A stretch of DNA of 38,778 nt from NCBI GenBank assembly GCA_902812415.1, contig CADDZJ010000030.1, forward strand, positions 1 to 38,778, in the 5' to 3' direction. Shown here one piece after another: positions 26,497-35,499 of the stretch. This stretch comes from Acidobacteriota bacterium. GTDB taxonomy: Bacteria > Acidobacteriota > Terriglobia > UBA7540. Below the pieces are notes generated by a model that had not been told where the DNA came from, did not search any database, and saw only the letters and a program-made list of their open reading frames with translations. Made by a program: the position numbers and the translations under genes. Positions within the stretch are counted from its first letter, which is position 1, and each line of letters opens with the position of its first letter.

Positions 26497-29400
26497 ATGA
26501 ATATTCACCGCCCCTCGGTCTTTTTATTTTCCAAAAATTGGCAGGTCTATTTTCTCCTTGCGCTTGGGCTGTGCGTCGGGTTTTCAGCAACCGTTCACGC
26601 CCAGCTTGCTACCGCCACCATCAATGGCACCGTGAAGGATACAACCGGCGCGGTCATCCCTGAAGCGACGGTCGTTCTGCAGGATGTGGCCACGGGAGTG
26701 AAGCGCGTCGTCACGACCAACGGAGTGGGAGTGTATGTGATACCGGATATTCGTCCTGGACGGTATACGCTTCAGGTGAGCAAGCAAGGCTTTATGACGG
26801 CTCAGCAGGCGGAGTTCAATCTCTTTGTCAATCAAACCGCCACTTTTGACATTACCCTTTCAGTGGGGTCTGCAACGCAGACGGTCAGCGTTGTGGCAAC
26901 GGCTGCTCACCTGGAAGCTTCCACCTCCGAAATCGGCACCGCCATTAACACAACCGACGTCAACGATTTGCCACTGAACGGAAGAAATTTCACAGAACTG
27001 CTCTCCCTGACTCCCGGCGTAAGCCCGGTGAGTGTTTCCCAGAACAGCGGCGGCGGAGGGGGATGGGCGGGTCAGGCGATCGGCTCATTCACGTTCCCGT
27101 CTGTGAATGGCCAGACAAACCGCAGCAATTTGTTCTACATGGATGGAATTAACGATGAAGGCTCCTTCATCAGCAGTTACTCCACGCCACCGATTGTAGA
27201 CCAAATCCAGGAATTCAAGGTGCAGTCGCATAATGATTTGGCCGAATACGGTCAGACGCTGGGCGGGATCATCAACGTCGCAACGAAATCAGGCACCAAT
27301 CAGTTTCATGGAGATGCCTGGGAGTTTCTCCGCAACAACGCCTTTGACGCCCGAAATCCTTTTCTGGACACCGTGCCTCCCTTCAAACAGAACCAATTCG
27401 GCGGCACCGTCGGCGGTCCGATTGTTTTTCCCCATTACAATGGCAAGAACAAGACGTTTTTCTTTGCCGCTTACGAAGGCTTTCGCAATCACACGTCAGC
27501 GCAGAGCTTATATCGTGTCCCAACGCCGGCGGAACTCAACGGCGACCTGAGCGATATCGTCGACAACAACGGAAATTTGATTCAGATTTACAACCCCTTC
27601 ACCACCCGGCCCGACCCGGCTAATCCTGGAGAATTCATCCGCGATCCTTTTCCCAATAACCAGATTCCAGCTAGCCTGATCAATCAGTCGATGGTGGGTT
27701 ATGCCAAGGCTATCTTCCCAGCGCCGGTAACCACAAGCACTCGCGGAATCAATGGAATTGACACCACGCCGGTGATCACACGGCAGGACGTGGGCAGCTT
27801 GCGTCTCGACGAACAAATAAATGAGAAGAACCAGCTCTGGGCCAGATACTCGGGCTACACCCAGCCCGATAGCAGCTCCGGAGGCTTCGTGGGAGCTTTT
27901 GATGACACCTTCATCCACGGGTATAACGTGGGCGTTAACTACACTCACGTCTTCAGTGGAAATATGGTGATGGATGCAGAGTTTGGCCGGAACAGCGATC
28001 AAGCCAACATCAACAGAAACAATAAGGCGCCGGCAAATCTGTGGCAACAGCTTGGGTTTTCGCCTAATTTTGCAGGTAATTTCGTCGGCAATCGGGCATG
28101 GAATCCAGGGGTCAGCATTCCTGGATTTGTCGGCTGGCTGCCCGGAATTCAGTACACGACCCTCTCGAACATCTATGAGATAAAGGGGGACCTGTCAATT
28201 GTCCACGGGCATCACACGCTCAAGATGGGCGCCGACTTTAACAGCAATAATGTTGGATCGCCCATCGAATATCTTTGCGACAGCTTCTGCTCATTCAATA
28301 CTGCGAACCCGGAGGCCAAGAATATCGTAACAGGCAGCGCTTTGGCTTCGTTCCTCTTAGGCGTGCCCAACAGTGCTAACCGACGTAATGTCTTAGAGAG
28401 CGAGCACGGAGGATGGGTGGATGGCCTTTATTTCCAAGATCAGTGGAAGGCCACCAGCAAGCTGATGGTCAACATGGGTCTGCGTTACGACATGACGCTC
28501 ATTCCCCTTTACGGGCAGGGCACGAATGCGCTAGTCGGAGATCTTGACCTCAACAATGGAACTTACATCCTCCAAAAGATGGCGCCGCCCTGTTCCGCAA
28601 CTCAGGGCGCGCCTTGCATACCAGGCGGGCAACTTCCGGCGCACGTGGTGCTGACTCCCTTCAAAAACGGGGCCATTTATCACAACACTTACGACAACAT
28701 TCAGCCCCGGTTCGGGCTGGCCTACCGTCTGCGCCAGAATACCGTGATTCGCGCCACCTATGGCCGCTTCTTCGACAACTGGGCGGCTATTACCCAGACG
28801 GCTCAGAACTATGAGGGAACTTGGCCGAGCATCGGCCAACTGATCGCCTCAAGCTTGAATAATCCTACGCCCGCGAACCCAACACCGACTGTCTCTGCGC
28901 TCGATCCGTTCAACTTGGGCTCCACTCAACCGCTGCCAGCGCCTACGCCCTTCAACCAGGTGCAATGGTTTATGAACCCCAAATTCCAAAACCCGGAATC
29001 AGACCAATGGAATTTGGGCGTGCAGCAACAGTTGGGCCTGAACACGGTGCTGACGCTGAACTACGTAGGCTCCGTCAGTCGGCGCACGGATGTGGGCGGT
29101 TACAACAATGTGGCCGTGACGCCAGGACCCGGCAATCCACAATCGCGAGCGCCATATCCCTACATCACGCCCACATTCTATGACAACAGCTATGGAAGCG
29201 CGAATTACAATGCGTTCCAGTTCTCCCTTAACAAAGTCACCAGCAAAGGGCTCACTTACCTTGTTTCCTACACCTGGTCGAAGGCCATGGACTATGGCTC
29301 GGACGGCTGGTACGGCGCGGAAGGAACCCTGATTCAAAACCCCTACGACCGAAGAAATGCGTACAGTGTTGCAGGGTTTGACCTGACCCATATGTTTTCA

Positions 29401-29916
29401 GCCAGCGCTGTTTATCAGTTGCCGTTCGGCAGAGGGAAAAAATTCCAATCCGGAAGCCGCGTGCTGGACGCTGTGATCGGCGGCTGGCAGCTTAACGGCA
29501 TCGCAACCTTCGATTCTGGGCAGCCGTACTCAATTACGGCTCCTGCCGGTAGCGCCAACACGGGGAACATCTGGCTGATGGCAGACCTGGTCGGCAATCC
29601 CAATCTTTCGCATCGAACGCCAGCCGAGTGGTTTAACACTGCGGCCTTCGGGGTTCCGGCACCGTACACCTTCGGTACCGCAGGACGCAACATCTTGCGC
29701 GGAAACTGGTTCCACAATGTTGATCTGTCGCTGTTCCGTGCGTTTCCCATTTCCGAGTCGAAACGGTTTGAATTCCGCTTTGAGGCGTTCAATGCCTTTA
29801 ATAATCCAACATGGGGCATCCCCGACTCCTCGATCACGGATCCTACATTCGGGCAGGTGTTAGGGACAGCCAGCACGCCGCGGCAGCTTCAATTTGCTCT
29901 CAAGTTCTATTTTTGA
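26497..29916 (+). CDS. Oar-type TonB-dependent receptor (receptor C)
   Basis: 1139 residues; AGGAGGT lies eight bases before the ATG. The signal peptide spans ~16-36 (VYFLLALGLCVGFSATVHAQ). Residues ~40-125 are the carboxypeptidase-regulatory-like domain (GTVKDTTGAVIPEATVV, PGRYTLQVSKQGF), ~140-280 the plug (LPLNGRNFTELLSLTPGVS, KSGTNQFHGDAWEFLRNN), and the rest an outer-membrane barrel ending QLQFALKFYF. It follows the regulator-like gene in the same direction after ~320 bases and precedes two Tat-exported glycosidase-like genes, so uptake of their oligosaccharide products is the natural guess. No SusD-like partner is present. Confidence 0.93.
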   Translation: MNIHRPSVFLFSKNWQVYFLLALGLCVGFSATVHAQLATATINGTVKDTTGAVIPEATVVLQDVATGVKRVVTTNGVGVYVIPDIRPGRYTLQVSKQGFMTAQQAEFNLFVNQTATFDITLSVGSATQTVSVVATAAHLEASTSEIGTAINTTDVNDLPLNGRNFTELLSLTPGVSPVSVSQNSGGGGGWAGQAIGSFTFPSVNGQTNRSNLFYMDGINDEGSFISSYSTPPIVDQIQEFKVQSHNDLAEYGQTLGGIINVATKSGTNQFHGDAWEFLRNNAFDARNPFLDTVPPFKQNQFGGTVGGPIVFPHYNGKNKTFFFAAYEGFRNHTSAQSLYRVPTPAELNGDLSDIVDNNGNLIQIYNPFTTRPDPANPGEFIRDPFPNNQIPASLINQSMVGYAKAIFPAPVTTSTRGINGIDTTPVITRQDVGSLRLDEQINEKNQLWARYSGYTQPDSSSGGFVGAFDDTFIHGYNVGVNYTHVFSGNMVMDAEFGRNSDQANINRNNKAPANLWQQLGFSPNFAGNFVGNRAWNPGVSIPGFVGWLPGIQYTTLSNIYEIKGDLSIVHGHHTLKMGADFNSNNVGSPIEYLCDSFCSFNTANPEAKNIVTGSALASFLLGVPNSANRRNVLESEHGGWVDGLYFQDQWKATSKLMVNMGLRYDMTLIPLYGQGTNALVGDLDLNNGTYILQKMAPPCSATQGAPCIPGGQLPAHVVLTPFKNGAIYHNTYDNIQPRFGLAYRLRQNTVIRATYGRFFDNWAAITQTAQNYEGTWPSIGQLIASSLNNPTPANPTPTVSALDPFNLGSTQPLPAPTPFNQVQWFMNPKFQNPESDQWNLGVQQQLGLNTVLTLNYVGSVSRRTDVGGYNNVAVTPGPGNPQSRAPYPYITPTFYDNSYGSANYNAFQFSLNKVTSKGLTYLVSYTWSKAMDYGSDGWYGAEGTLIQNPYDRRNAYSVAGFDLTHMFSASAVYQLPFGRGKKFQSGSRVLDAVIGGWQLNGIATFDSGQPYSITAPAGSANTGNIWLMADLVGNPNLSHRTPAEWFNTAAFGVPAPYTFGTAGRNILRGNWFHNVDLSLFRAFPISESKRFEFRFEAFNAFNNPTWGIPDSSITDPTFGQVLGTASTPRQLQFALKFYF

Positions 29917-30275
29917 AGACGAGTTGTTATCTGCATCACGAAGTTCAGGCGGTAGAGTCTCCGGACGAATATTCTTCCGAATAAAGCTGCGTTTGCCATC
30001 CAAACCCCTTCGGCTGCGGGATACATACATTGCCGTGATGGACGTTGGTGGGGCGTAGTCCGAGATGCCGACCTCTCGATTTTCCGCGAAATCAGCTTTG
30101 TCGGGAGGAGATGCCGTGGACTCGGGAATTCATCCGTGCCTCCAGAAATAGCATCTGAGAAATTCCGCCCATAATACTTAGCGTGCCTGCTTCTGTGGGC
30201 AGCTAAAGTTATCAGCGGTTCCTGGCAGATACGCGTCGGCTTCAATCTTCACTTAAAGTTGAACTTCAGCGTCTA
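29917..30275. other. Intergenic region, no gene seen
   Basis: About 360 bases separate receptor C from the next gene. A minus-strand frame of 112 codons here has no family features and overlaps the receptor end, and is taken as noise. No terminator hairpin, REPIN or promoter of quality is visible. Confidence 0.5.
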
Positions 30276-31412
30276 ATGATCACACGAAGGGCTTTTTTAA
30301 AAAGCTTGTCGCTTGCGACAGGAATGCCGGAGGCCGCAACCTTTATCAGTTTATCTGCTGGAACAGCGAAATCGATTCTTGTTCCCAAGCAGATCAAAGC
30401 GTTCTGCATCGATTTTAATTGGGTCTATGCGAATGGAACAATGAAATTCGCGCCCCCAGGCCACTGGGCAGATGCGTCTCCCGAAGAGCATGTACGCTGG
30501 TATGAGGATCTGGGCGCCAACGTCATACAAACATTTGCTGTTTCATGTAACGGATATGCATGGTATCGACATGGTTTTGTGCCTCCCCAACCCGGGCTGA
30601 TGCATGATTTCCTTCCCGACATGGTTAAGCTCGGCCACAACAAGGGAATGCTTGTGATGGGCTATTTTTGCGTCGGCGCCAATTCAAAGTGGGGCAAAGA
30701 GCATCCTGATCTCAGTTATGGCGCGCCTTTCACTCCCCATATTCCCTTCACCGATAAATACCTGGATTATCTTTGCAAGTCCATGGAAGACGCCATCCAA
30801 AAAACGGGGATGGACGGTTACATGATTGACTGGGTCTGGAACCCCTCTGAGAAACTCCGAGAAAATGGCTGGTTGCCCGCGGAACAGAAGCTATTCACAC
30901 AACTTACTGGCAGACCCTTTCCGAAAAATCGCCGCCCGACAGGGGAGGAGAAGCTGGAGTATGAACGCAAAGCGATCAACCGTTGCTGGGCGCGCATCAA
31001 GGAGAGTCGCGACAGGACGAACGCCAAGTGCATTTTGTGGCTTTCCGTCAATAATCTGGCCAATCCGACCCTTCACAACTCACCCATGCTCAAGCAGGTC
31101 AACTGGGTGATGAATGAATCGCCAGATACGAACCTATATAGGCTTGGCAAGAAAATGATTGGCGCGCAGACACGCATGCTTCAGAATATTGTCGGATGGC
31201 CCGCGCACAATGCGGAGAAATTCCTCGCTGATCCCAAGAACCGCGCGCTTGACTTGTACGGTTTTGCCATGCCGAGAGCCAATTCACTGCCGCTTCCGAT
31301 TGAGGAATACCTGAGCAAGCCAGTAAATGATTTCACGAAGCAGGGAATCTTCAGTATCAATGATAGAAATATTGCTGCGCTGGCGAGGTTCTATCGAGGC
31401 CTGCCTCTGTAG
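30276..31412 (+). CDS. Tat-exported TIM-barrel glycosidase-like protein
   Basis: 378 residues. The N-terminus MITRRAFLKSLSLATG is a twin-arginine signal. The remaining ~340 residues read as one TIM-barrel domain: a conserved early strand (IKAFCIDFNWVYANG), a substrate-loop region (GANVIQTFAVSCNGYAWYRHG) and a strand-end acid at Asp185 (MDGYMIDWVWNP), in the position of the catalytic nucleophile of GH29 alpha-L-fucosidases and related barrels. Assignment to GH29 itself is uncertain; it may belong to an uncharacterised GH-like group (GHL). The ribosome binding site is weak. It lies between receptor C and a GH95-like gene, also usually an alpha-L-fucosidase, so fucosylated glycans are a reasonable guess for the substrate. 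Confidence 0.7.
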   Translation: MITRRAFLKSLSLATGMPEAATFISLSAGTAKSILVPKQIKAFCIDFNWVYANGTMKFAPPGHWADASPEEHVRWYEDLGANVIQTFAVSCNGYAWYRHGFVPPQPGLMHDFLPDMVKLGHNKGMLVMGYFCVGANSKWGKEHPDLSYGAPFTPHIPFTDKYLDYLCKSMEDAIQKTGMDGYMIDWVWNPSEKLRENGWLPAEQKLFTQLTGRPFPKNRRPTGEEKLEYERKAINRCWARIKESRDRTNAKCILWLSVNNLANPTLHNSPMLKQVNWVMNESPDTNLYRLGKKMIGAQTRMLQNIVGWPAHNAEKFLADPKNRALDLYGFAMPRANSLPLPIEEYLSKPVNDFTKQGIFSINDRNIAALARFYRGLPL

Positions 31413-31613
31413 AAGGCGTTTTCTCTCCAAAAGAGTATAAGTTTTTTCTCAAGGCCCGACGTCTGTAAGGCGCGCCGCTCCTTGCAGAGTTGCTTCTGTC
31501 TCAGATCAATAATTGGATTGCCAGTGTTCGAGCTAGGCGCGTATTTTAATGCAGCCGGATACCTGATTTGCTGTGGTATTGTCCCTTAATGTCGTAGACG
31601 AGCGGAGGTTGTG

Positions 31614-34313
31614 ATGAAAACGACTCGGCGAAAATTCTTACAGACTTCGGCGGCAGCCAGCGCAGCAGGCTTTGTGCCCACTCCGGCCCTTGAGACGACA
31701 AAAAGCACAGCCCTGCAACCAAGCCAGATCGCAAAAAGGCATTCGATTGTCCGCGCTATCCCCGGCCCCAATTTTTTTGAAGGGATGCTTTTAGGGAACG
31801 GTGATGTCGGGGTCTGCGTCGTCGTCCGGCCAGACGCCTTTGGCCTTCACCTGGGAAAGAATGATGTTTGGGATATCCGCGTGGACGAAGAGAGCGCGAA
31901 GCGCGTTCTTCCTTTCCCTGAACTCCTCAAGCTCTGGGAAGGCGCCAGCCAGGAAGCAAAGCAGCTGGGGAAACCTGACCTGTTGTATCTGGAGACCAGC
32001 ATCCCCTTTTTCCGCGAATACACCGAAAAAGTGAGCGAATCTTACGACCGCAGAATCTGGCCTCGCCCGTGGCCCTGCGGAACCGTTTGGATTCACTGGG
32101 ACCCGCGATGGGTTCACGCAGGCGCTCAGATCCTCGACATTTCGGACGGATTATTAAATGTTGAATTTCAGTTGAATCGGACGCGAAGCGATACTCGCAA
32201 GCTGAAACTTTCCTGCTTTGTCGATTGGGAAACGGGGCTTATTTCTGCCTCCACCGATGGGCCGGCGCCGTTCACTTCCGTCGATTATTATCCTGAACAG
32301 GACCGCCCTCAGAGTTCTCCGGTGGGTTCGCCTGCAAGTCAAGAGTCATGGGGACTGCTGCCGCCGCCGGAAATTGATGGCCGGTCAGCGCAAGGCTATG
32401 CGGAGTTTTCCTGTTTGCAGCGGCTCCCGGCGACCGGTCCCACCCTGGAAAACCCTCAGCCATCGTCTTCTGACAAAGATCGCAATTTTGCTCTGGCGGC
32501 GCGCCTGAACGGAAATTGGCAGTTGGAAGGCCTGAAGGAGAGCCAGGAAAGGCTCCGCCAGCGTGGCGTTACGTTTCCAAACACCTACACGCATTATTCT
32601 TGCGCTCCGGGCATTTACCTGCGGAGCAGCGCCGAGCAGCCGTTTCGCCTGGACCTGAAAATCGTGACACCCCGTGACATCTTGCTGGAGAGTCTGGAAC
32701 GGAAGGCGGCCGCTGCGGGTGAAGAGAACCCGTGGATTCTGATCCCTCAGGATCGCGGCTACGCCGCCGAATGCGCCGAAACTCTATCACACGCGCGGGA
32801 AGTGGTCGCTCAACTGGCGAGCCGTCCTGTGGCTGAAATTCGGAGCGCATCTGCGACGAACTGGAAGCGCTTCTGGTCGCGCTCCGCCGTAAAATTTGAA
32901 GATAAGGAACTCGAAAAGATTTGGTACCACAACCAGTACTTCCTTGCCTGCTGTTTGCGCGAGCGAAAGACCGCGCCGGGCCTGTTTGGCAACTGGATGA
33001 GCGGCCCGATCGGCACAGCCTGGCATAGCGATTACCATTTGGATTACAACGAGCAGCAAATCTATTGGGGAGTTTTCTCCAGCAATCATGTTGAGCAGCA
33101 CTTGCCTTACGTGGAGATCTGCCAGAATCTGCTCGGCATGTGCGAGGCTTTCGCGCGCGAGAAGATGGGATATCCGGGCGCCTTTTACCCGGTCTCCGCC
33201 TATCCCGCTCCAAGCCAGGCGATCCCTTATCCTGCGCCGCCCTGGGGTTATCAAGTCTGTATGACGCCGTGGACGGTTCAGAGCCTCTGGTGGCAGTACC
33301 TTTATACCCAGGATCTGGACTATCTCCGGCGCGCCTATCCCATCCTGCGCTCAGCAGCCCGCTTCTTGGCGGCCTACGTGAAGAAGGAGGGGGATGGAAA
33401 ATACCACATTGTTCCCACAGTCTCCTCCGAAAATTGGGGCTTCACGGTGGATTATCGACTGAACAAGGATTGCATTCTGGACCTCGCCTTGACGGAGTTC
33501 CTGCTCGATGCGGTCATCGAGGCCTCAGGCCTTTTGGGGACAGACGCCCAGGAGCGAATCAAGTGGAAAGAAGTCCGCAAAAACCTGGCGCCGTATCCAA
33601 AAGTTAAGGAACCCGAAGGCGAAGTCTGGGTGGATGTGGTCAATGCGCCGCCCGAGCACGTTTATAACGTTCCCCTGACGCTCGGCCCAGTCTTCCCAGC
33701 CGAACAGGTGGGCCTAGGGAAGCATGAAGAGCAGCTTCCGATAGCGCGACGCACGGCGCGCCTCGTGCGACTGGAAGGCGGCAATGACCTGGTCTTTCAA
33801 CCGCTCGTCCGCGCGCGGCTTGGCATGCTGGATCTGGTCTGGTTCAAGAAACAAGTGCAGTACTGTCTGCTGCCGAATGGCGCAGCTGGGGATCGGGTGC
33901 GCCAGGTGGGCGGCCGATACAACGATTCCACGTCTTTCGATTTCATGATGAGGATGGGCATCTGGACTGAGAATCTCGCTTTGCCGGCCGTGCTCAATGA
34001 ATGCCTGTTGCAGAGTTATACCGGCGTCCTTCGCCTGTTCCCGAACCGGCAGAATCTGGGGTCCGCGAGATTTGAGAATCTGCGCGCTGCCGGAGCGTTC
34101 CTGGTGAGCGCGTCTTATGATGGTCATTTTGTTTCTGAAGTTTCGTTGCTGAGCGAAAAGGGAAAGACCGCGCGGCTGCTGAATCCCTGGACTCCGCACC
34201 GCGCCCGCGTCAGCCGCATTCGCGATGGTCAACGTATCCCTGCCCGGCAGGAACAGGAAATTCTGGTTTTTGACACCCACGCGGGCGAGCGTTATCGCGT
34301 CGAGCCAGCCTGA
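31614..34313 (+). CDS. Tat-exported GH95-like glycoside hydrolase
   Basis: 899 residues from ATG 31614, with GGAGG five bases upstream; the GTG just before it is too close to that site. The N-terminus KTTRRKFLQTSAAASAAGF is a twin-arginine signal. Residues ~45-330 form the GH95-type N-terminal beta domain (GMLLGNGDVGVCVVV at ~58, LHLGKNDVWDI at ~79), and ~400-760 the (alpha/alpha)6 barrel (GTAWHSDYHLDYNEQQIYW at ~465, SSENWGF at ~605, CILDLALTEFLLDAVI at ~619), followed by a C-terminal beta domain. GH95 enzymes are mostly inverting alpha-1,2-L-fucosidases, some act on galactosides. The match is distant; other (alpha/alpha)6 glycosidases are possible. The gene ends eight bases from the convergent pyrD. 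Confidence 0.75.
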   Translation: MKTTRRKFLQTSAAASAAGFVPTPALETTKSTALQPSQIAKRHSIVRAIPGPNFFEGMLLGNGDVGVCVVVRPDAFGLHLGKNDVWDIRVDEESAKRVLPFPELLKLWEGASQEAKQLGKPDLLYLETSIPFFREYTEKVSESYDRRIWPRPWPCGTVWIHWDPRWVHAGAQILDISDGLLNVEFQLNRTRSDTRKLKLSCFVDWETGLISASTDGPAPFTSVDYYPEQDRPQSSPVGSPASQESWGLLPPPEIDGRSAQGYAEFSCLQRLPATGPTLENPQPSSSDKDRNFALAARLNGNWQLEGLKESQERLRQRGVTFPNTYTHYSCAPGIYLRSSAEQPFRLDLKIVTPRDILLESLERKAAAAGEENPWILIPQDRGYAAECAETLSHAREVVAQLASRPVAEIRSASATNWKRFWSRSAVKFEDKELEKIWYHNQYFLACCLRERKTAPGLFGNWMSGPIGTAWHSDYHLDYNEQQIYWGVFSSNHVEQHLPYVEICQNLLGMCEAFAREKMGYPGAFYPVSAYPAPSQAIPYPAPPWGYQVCMTPWTVQSLWWQYLYTQDLDYLRRAYPILRSAARFLAAYVKKEGDGKYHIVPTVSSENWGFTVDYRLNKDCILDLALTEFLLDAVIEASGLLGTDAQERIKWKEVRKNLAPYPKVKEPEGEVWVDVVNAPPEHVYNVPLTLGPVFPAEQVGLGKHEEQLPIARRTARLVRLEGGNDLVFQPLVRARLGMLDLVWFKKQVQYCLLPNGAAGDRVRQVGGRYNDSTSFDFMMRMGIWTENLALPAVLNECLLQSYTGVLRLFPNRQNLGSARFENLRAAGAFLVSASYDGHFVSEVSLLSEKGKTARLLNPWTPHRARVSRIRDGQRIPARQEQEILVFDTHAGERYRVEPA

Positions 34314-34321
34314 AGACTCTC

Positions 34322-35338
34322 TTACGTTGATGCGTACTCTGTCGCCGGGGCTGCCGGATGGTCCGGCAGGCGCAGCGCGCCAATGAGGTCCGCAAAATGG
34401 ACGCGATGGCGGCGGCAGTAGTCGCGGATGCCTTCCACGATGCGTAGGGAAGCGCCCGGATCATAAAAATTGGCCGTGCCAACCTGCACGGCTCGCGCCC
34501 CGGCGATCACATATTCCAGAGCGTCTTCAGCTTTTGCGATGCCGCCAATGCCGATGATCGGGATCTGGACAGCGCGATAAGTCTGGTAGACCATGCGAAC
34601 CGCGACGGGCTTGATGGCCGGTCCGGAAAGACCCGCGGTGACGTTGGAAACTCGCGGAGCGCGGGTTTCCACGTCAATGGCCATCCCGACAAAAGTATTG
34701 ACCAGCGTCAGGCCGTCGGCGCCGCCATTTTCAGCGGCGCGCGCAAGCAGAGTAATATCCGTCACGTTCGGCGAAAGTTTCACCAGCAAAGGGCGGCGCG
34801 CGACGCGCTTCGAGGCGGAAACAACTTCTTCCGTCAATCGGGGATCATTGCCGTAAACCATGCCGCCACAGCGCGTGTTGGGGCAGGAGATGTTCAATTC
34901 ATAGGCGTCGATCCCCTCGCCCTCATTCAGGATTTCAATGCAGCGGACGTAATCTTCGGTGGAGTAGCCGAACACGTTCACCAGACATCGCGTACGGAGC
35001 GCGCGAAGAAAGGGGAGCTTTTCTTCCAGGAATTTCCTTGCACCCACGTTCTGCAAACCGATGGCGTTCAGCATCCCCGATTCCGTTTCATAAATGCGGG
35101 GAGAGGGATTGCCCGGCATCGGCTCGGCTGAGATTCCCTTCACCACAATGCCGCCGAGTTGGTTCAGGTCAATCAGGTGGGCAAACTCCTGGCCGTAGCC
35201 AAACGTTCCGCTGGCGGTCAGGACAGGATTCTGGAAATGGATGCCGGCAACCGTAACATCCAACCGAGGGATGAATTCTTCCTCAGGGGATTGGGTTTCT
35301 GCGCCTGTGGCAGGCGTTTTTTTCTGGTTGCTTGTCAC
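34322..35338 (-). CDS. pyrD: Dihydroorotate dehydrogenase B (NAD+), catalytic subunit
   Basis: 338 residues from a GTG at 35338 with AGGTGAG just upstream. It oxidises dihydroorotate to orotate in pyrimidine synthesis, in the cytoplasm, as the FMN subunit paired with PyrK. The FMN barrel motifs are complete: [16 protein letters not shown] (Lys67), [16 protein letters not shown] with the class 1B catalytic Cys152, [32 protein letters not shown]. The first ~25 residues are an added hydrophilic tail. pyrK lies upstream on the same strand, separated by 161 bases that hold a REPIN. Confidence 0.97.
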   Translation of the reverse strand: MTSNQKKTPATGAETQSPEEEFIPRLDVTVAGIHFQNPVLTASGTFGYGQEFAHLIDLNQLGGIVVKGISAEPMPGNPSPRIYETESGMLNAIGLQNVGARKFLEEKLPFLRALRTRCLVNVFGYSTEDYVRCIEILNEGEGIDAYELNISCPNTRCGGMVYGNDPRLTEEVVSASKRVARRPLLVKLSPNVTDITLLARAAENGGADGLTLVNTFVGMAIDVETRAPRVSNVTAGLSGPAIKPVAVRMVYQTYRAVQIPIIGIGGIAKAEDALEYVIAGARAVQVGTANFYDPGASLRIVEGIRDYCRRHRVHFADLIGALRLPDHPAAPATEYAST

Positions 35339-35364
35339 CGCTCACCTGCACGATTGATGACTGC

Positions 35365-35489
35365 AAATTACAGTGACAACATTTCCTGTAGCGGCGCTGT
35401 CTCTTCACTTCGTTCAGGGCAGGCTCTCAGCGCCGAAAAAGCCGCCGGTGGGGACACCGGCGCTACAGCAGAGGCCACCGCTGTAATTT
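35365..35489. repeat. REPIN, subfamily B, between pyrK and pyrD
   Basis: The element runs from AAATTACAG (35365-35373) to CTGTAATTT (35481-35489), exact inverses. Inside are TGTAGCGGCGCTG ... CAGCGCCG and CCGCCGGTGGGGACACCGGC followed by GCTACAG. Length (125 bp) and design match the unit at 9181-9302. Confidence 0.8.
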
Positions 35490-35499
35490 ACAGACCTCG

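Noticed and set aside
29907-30245. 112-codon minus-strand reading frame after receptor C
   Set aside because: It overlaps the receptor end, has no recognisable start signal and no protein family features.
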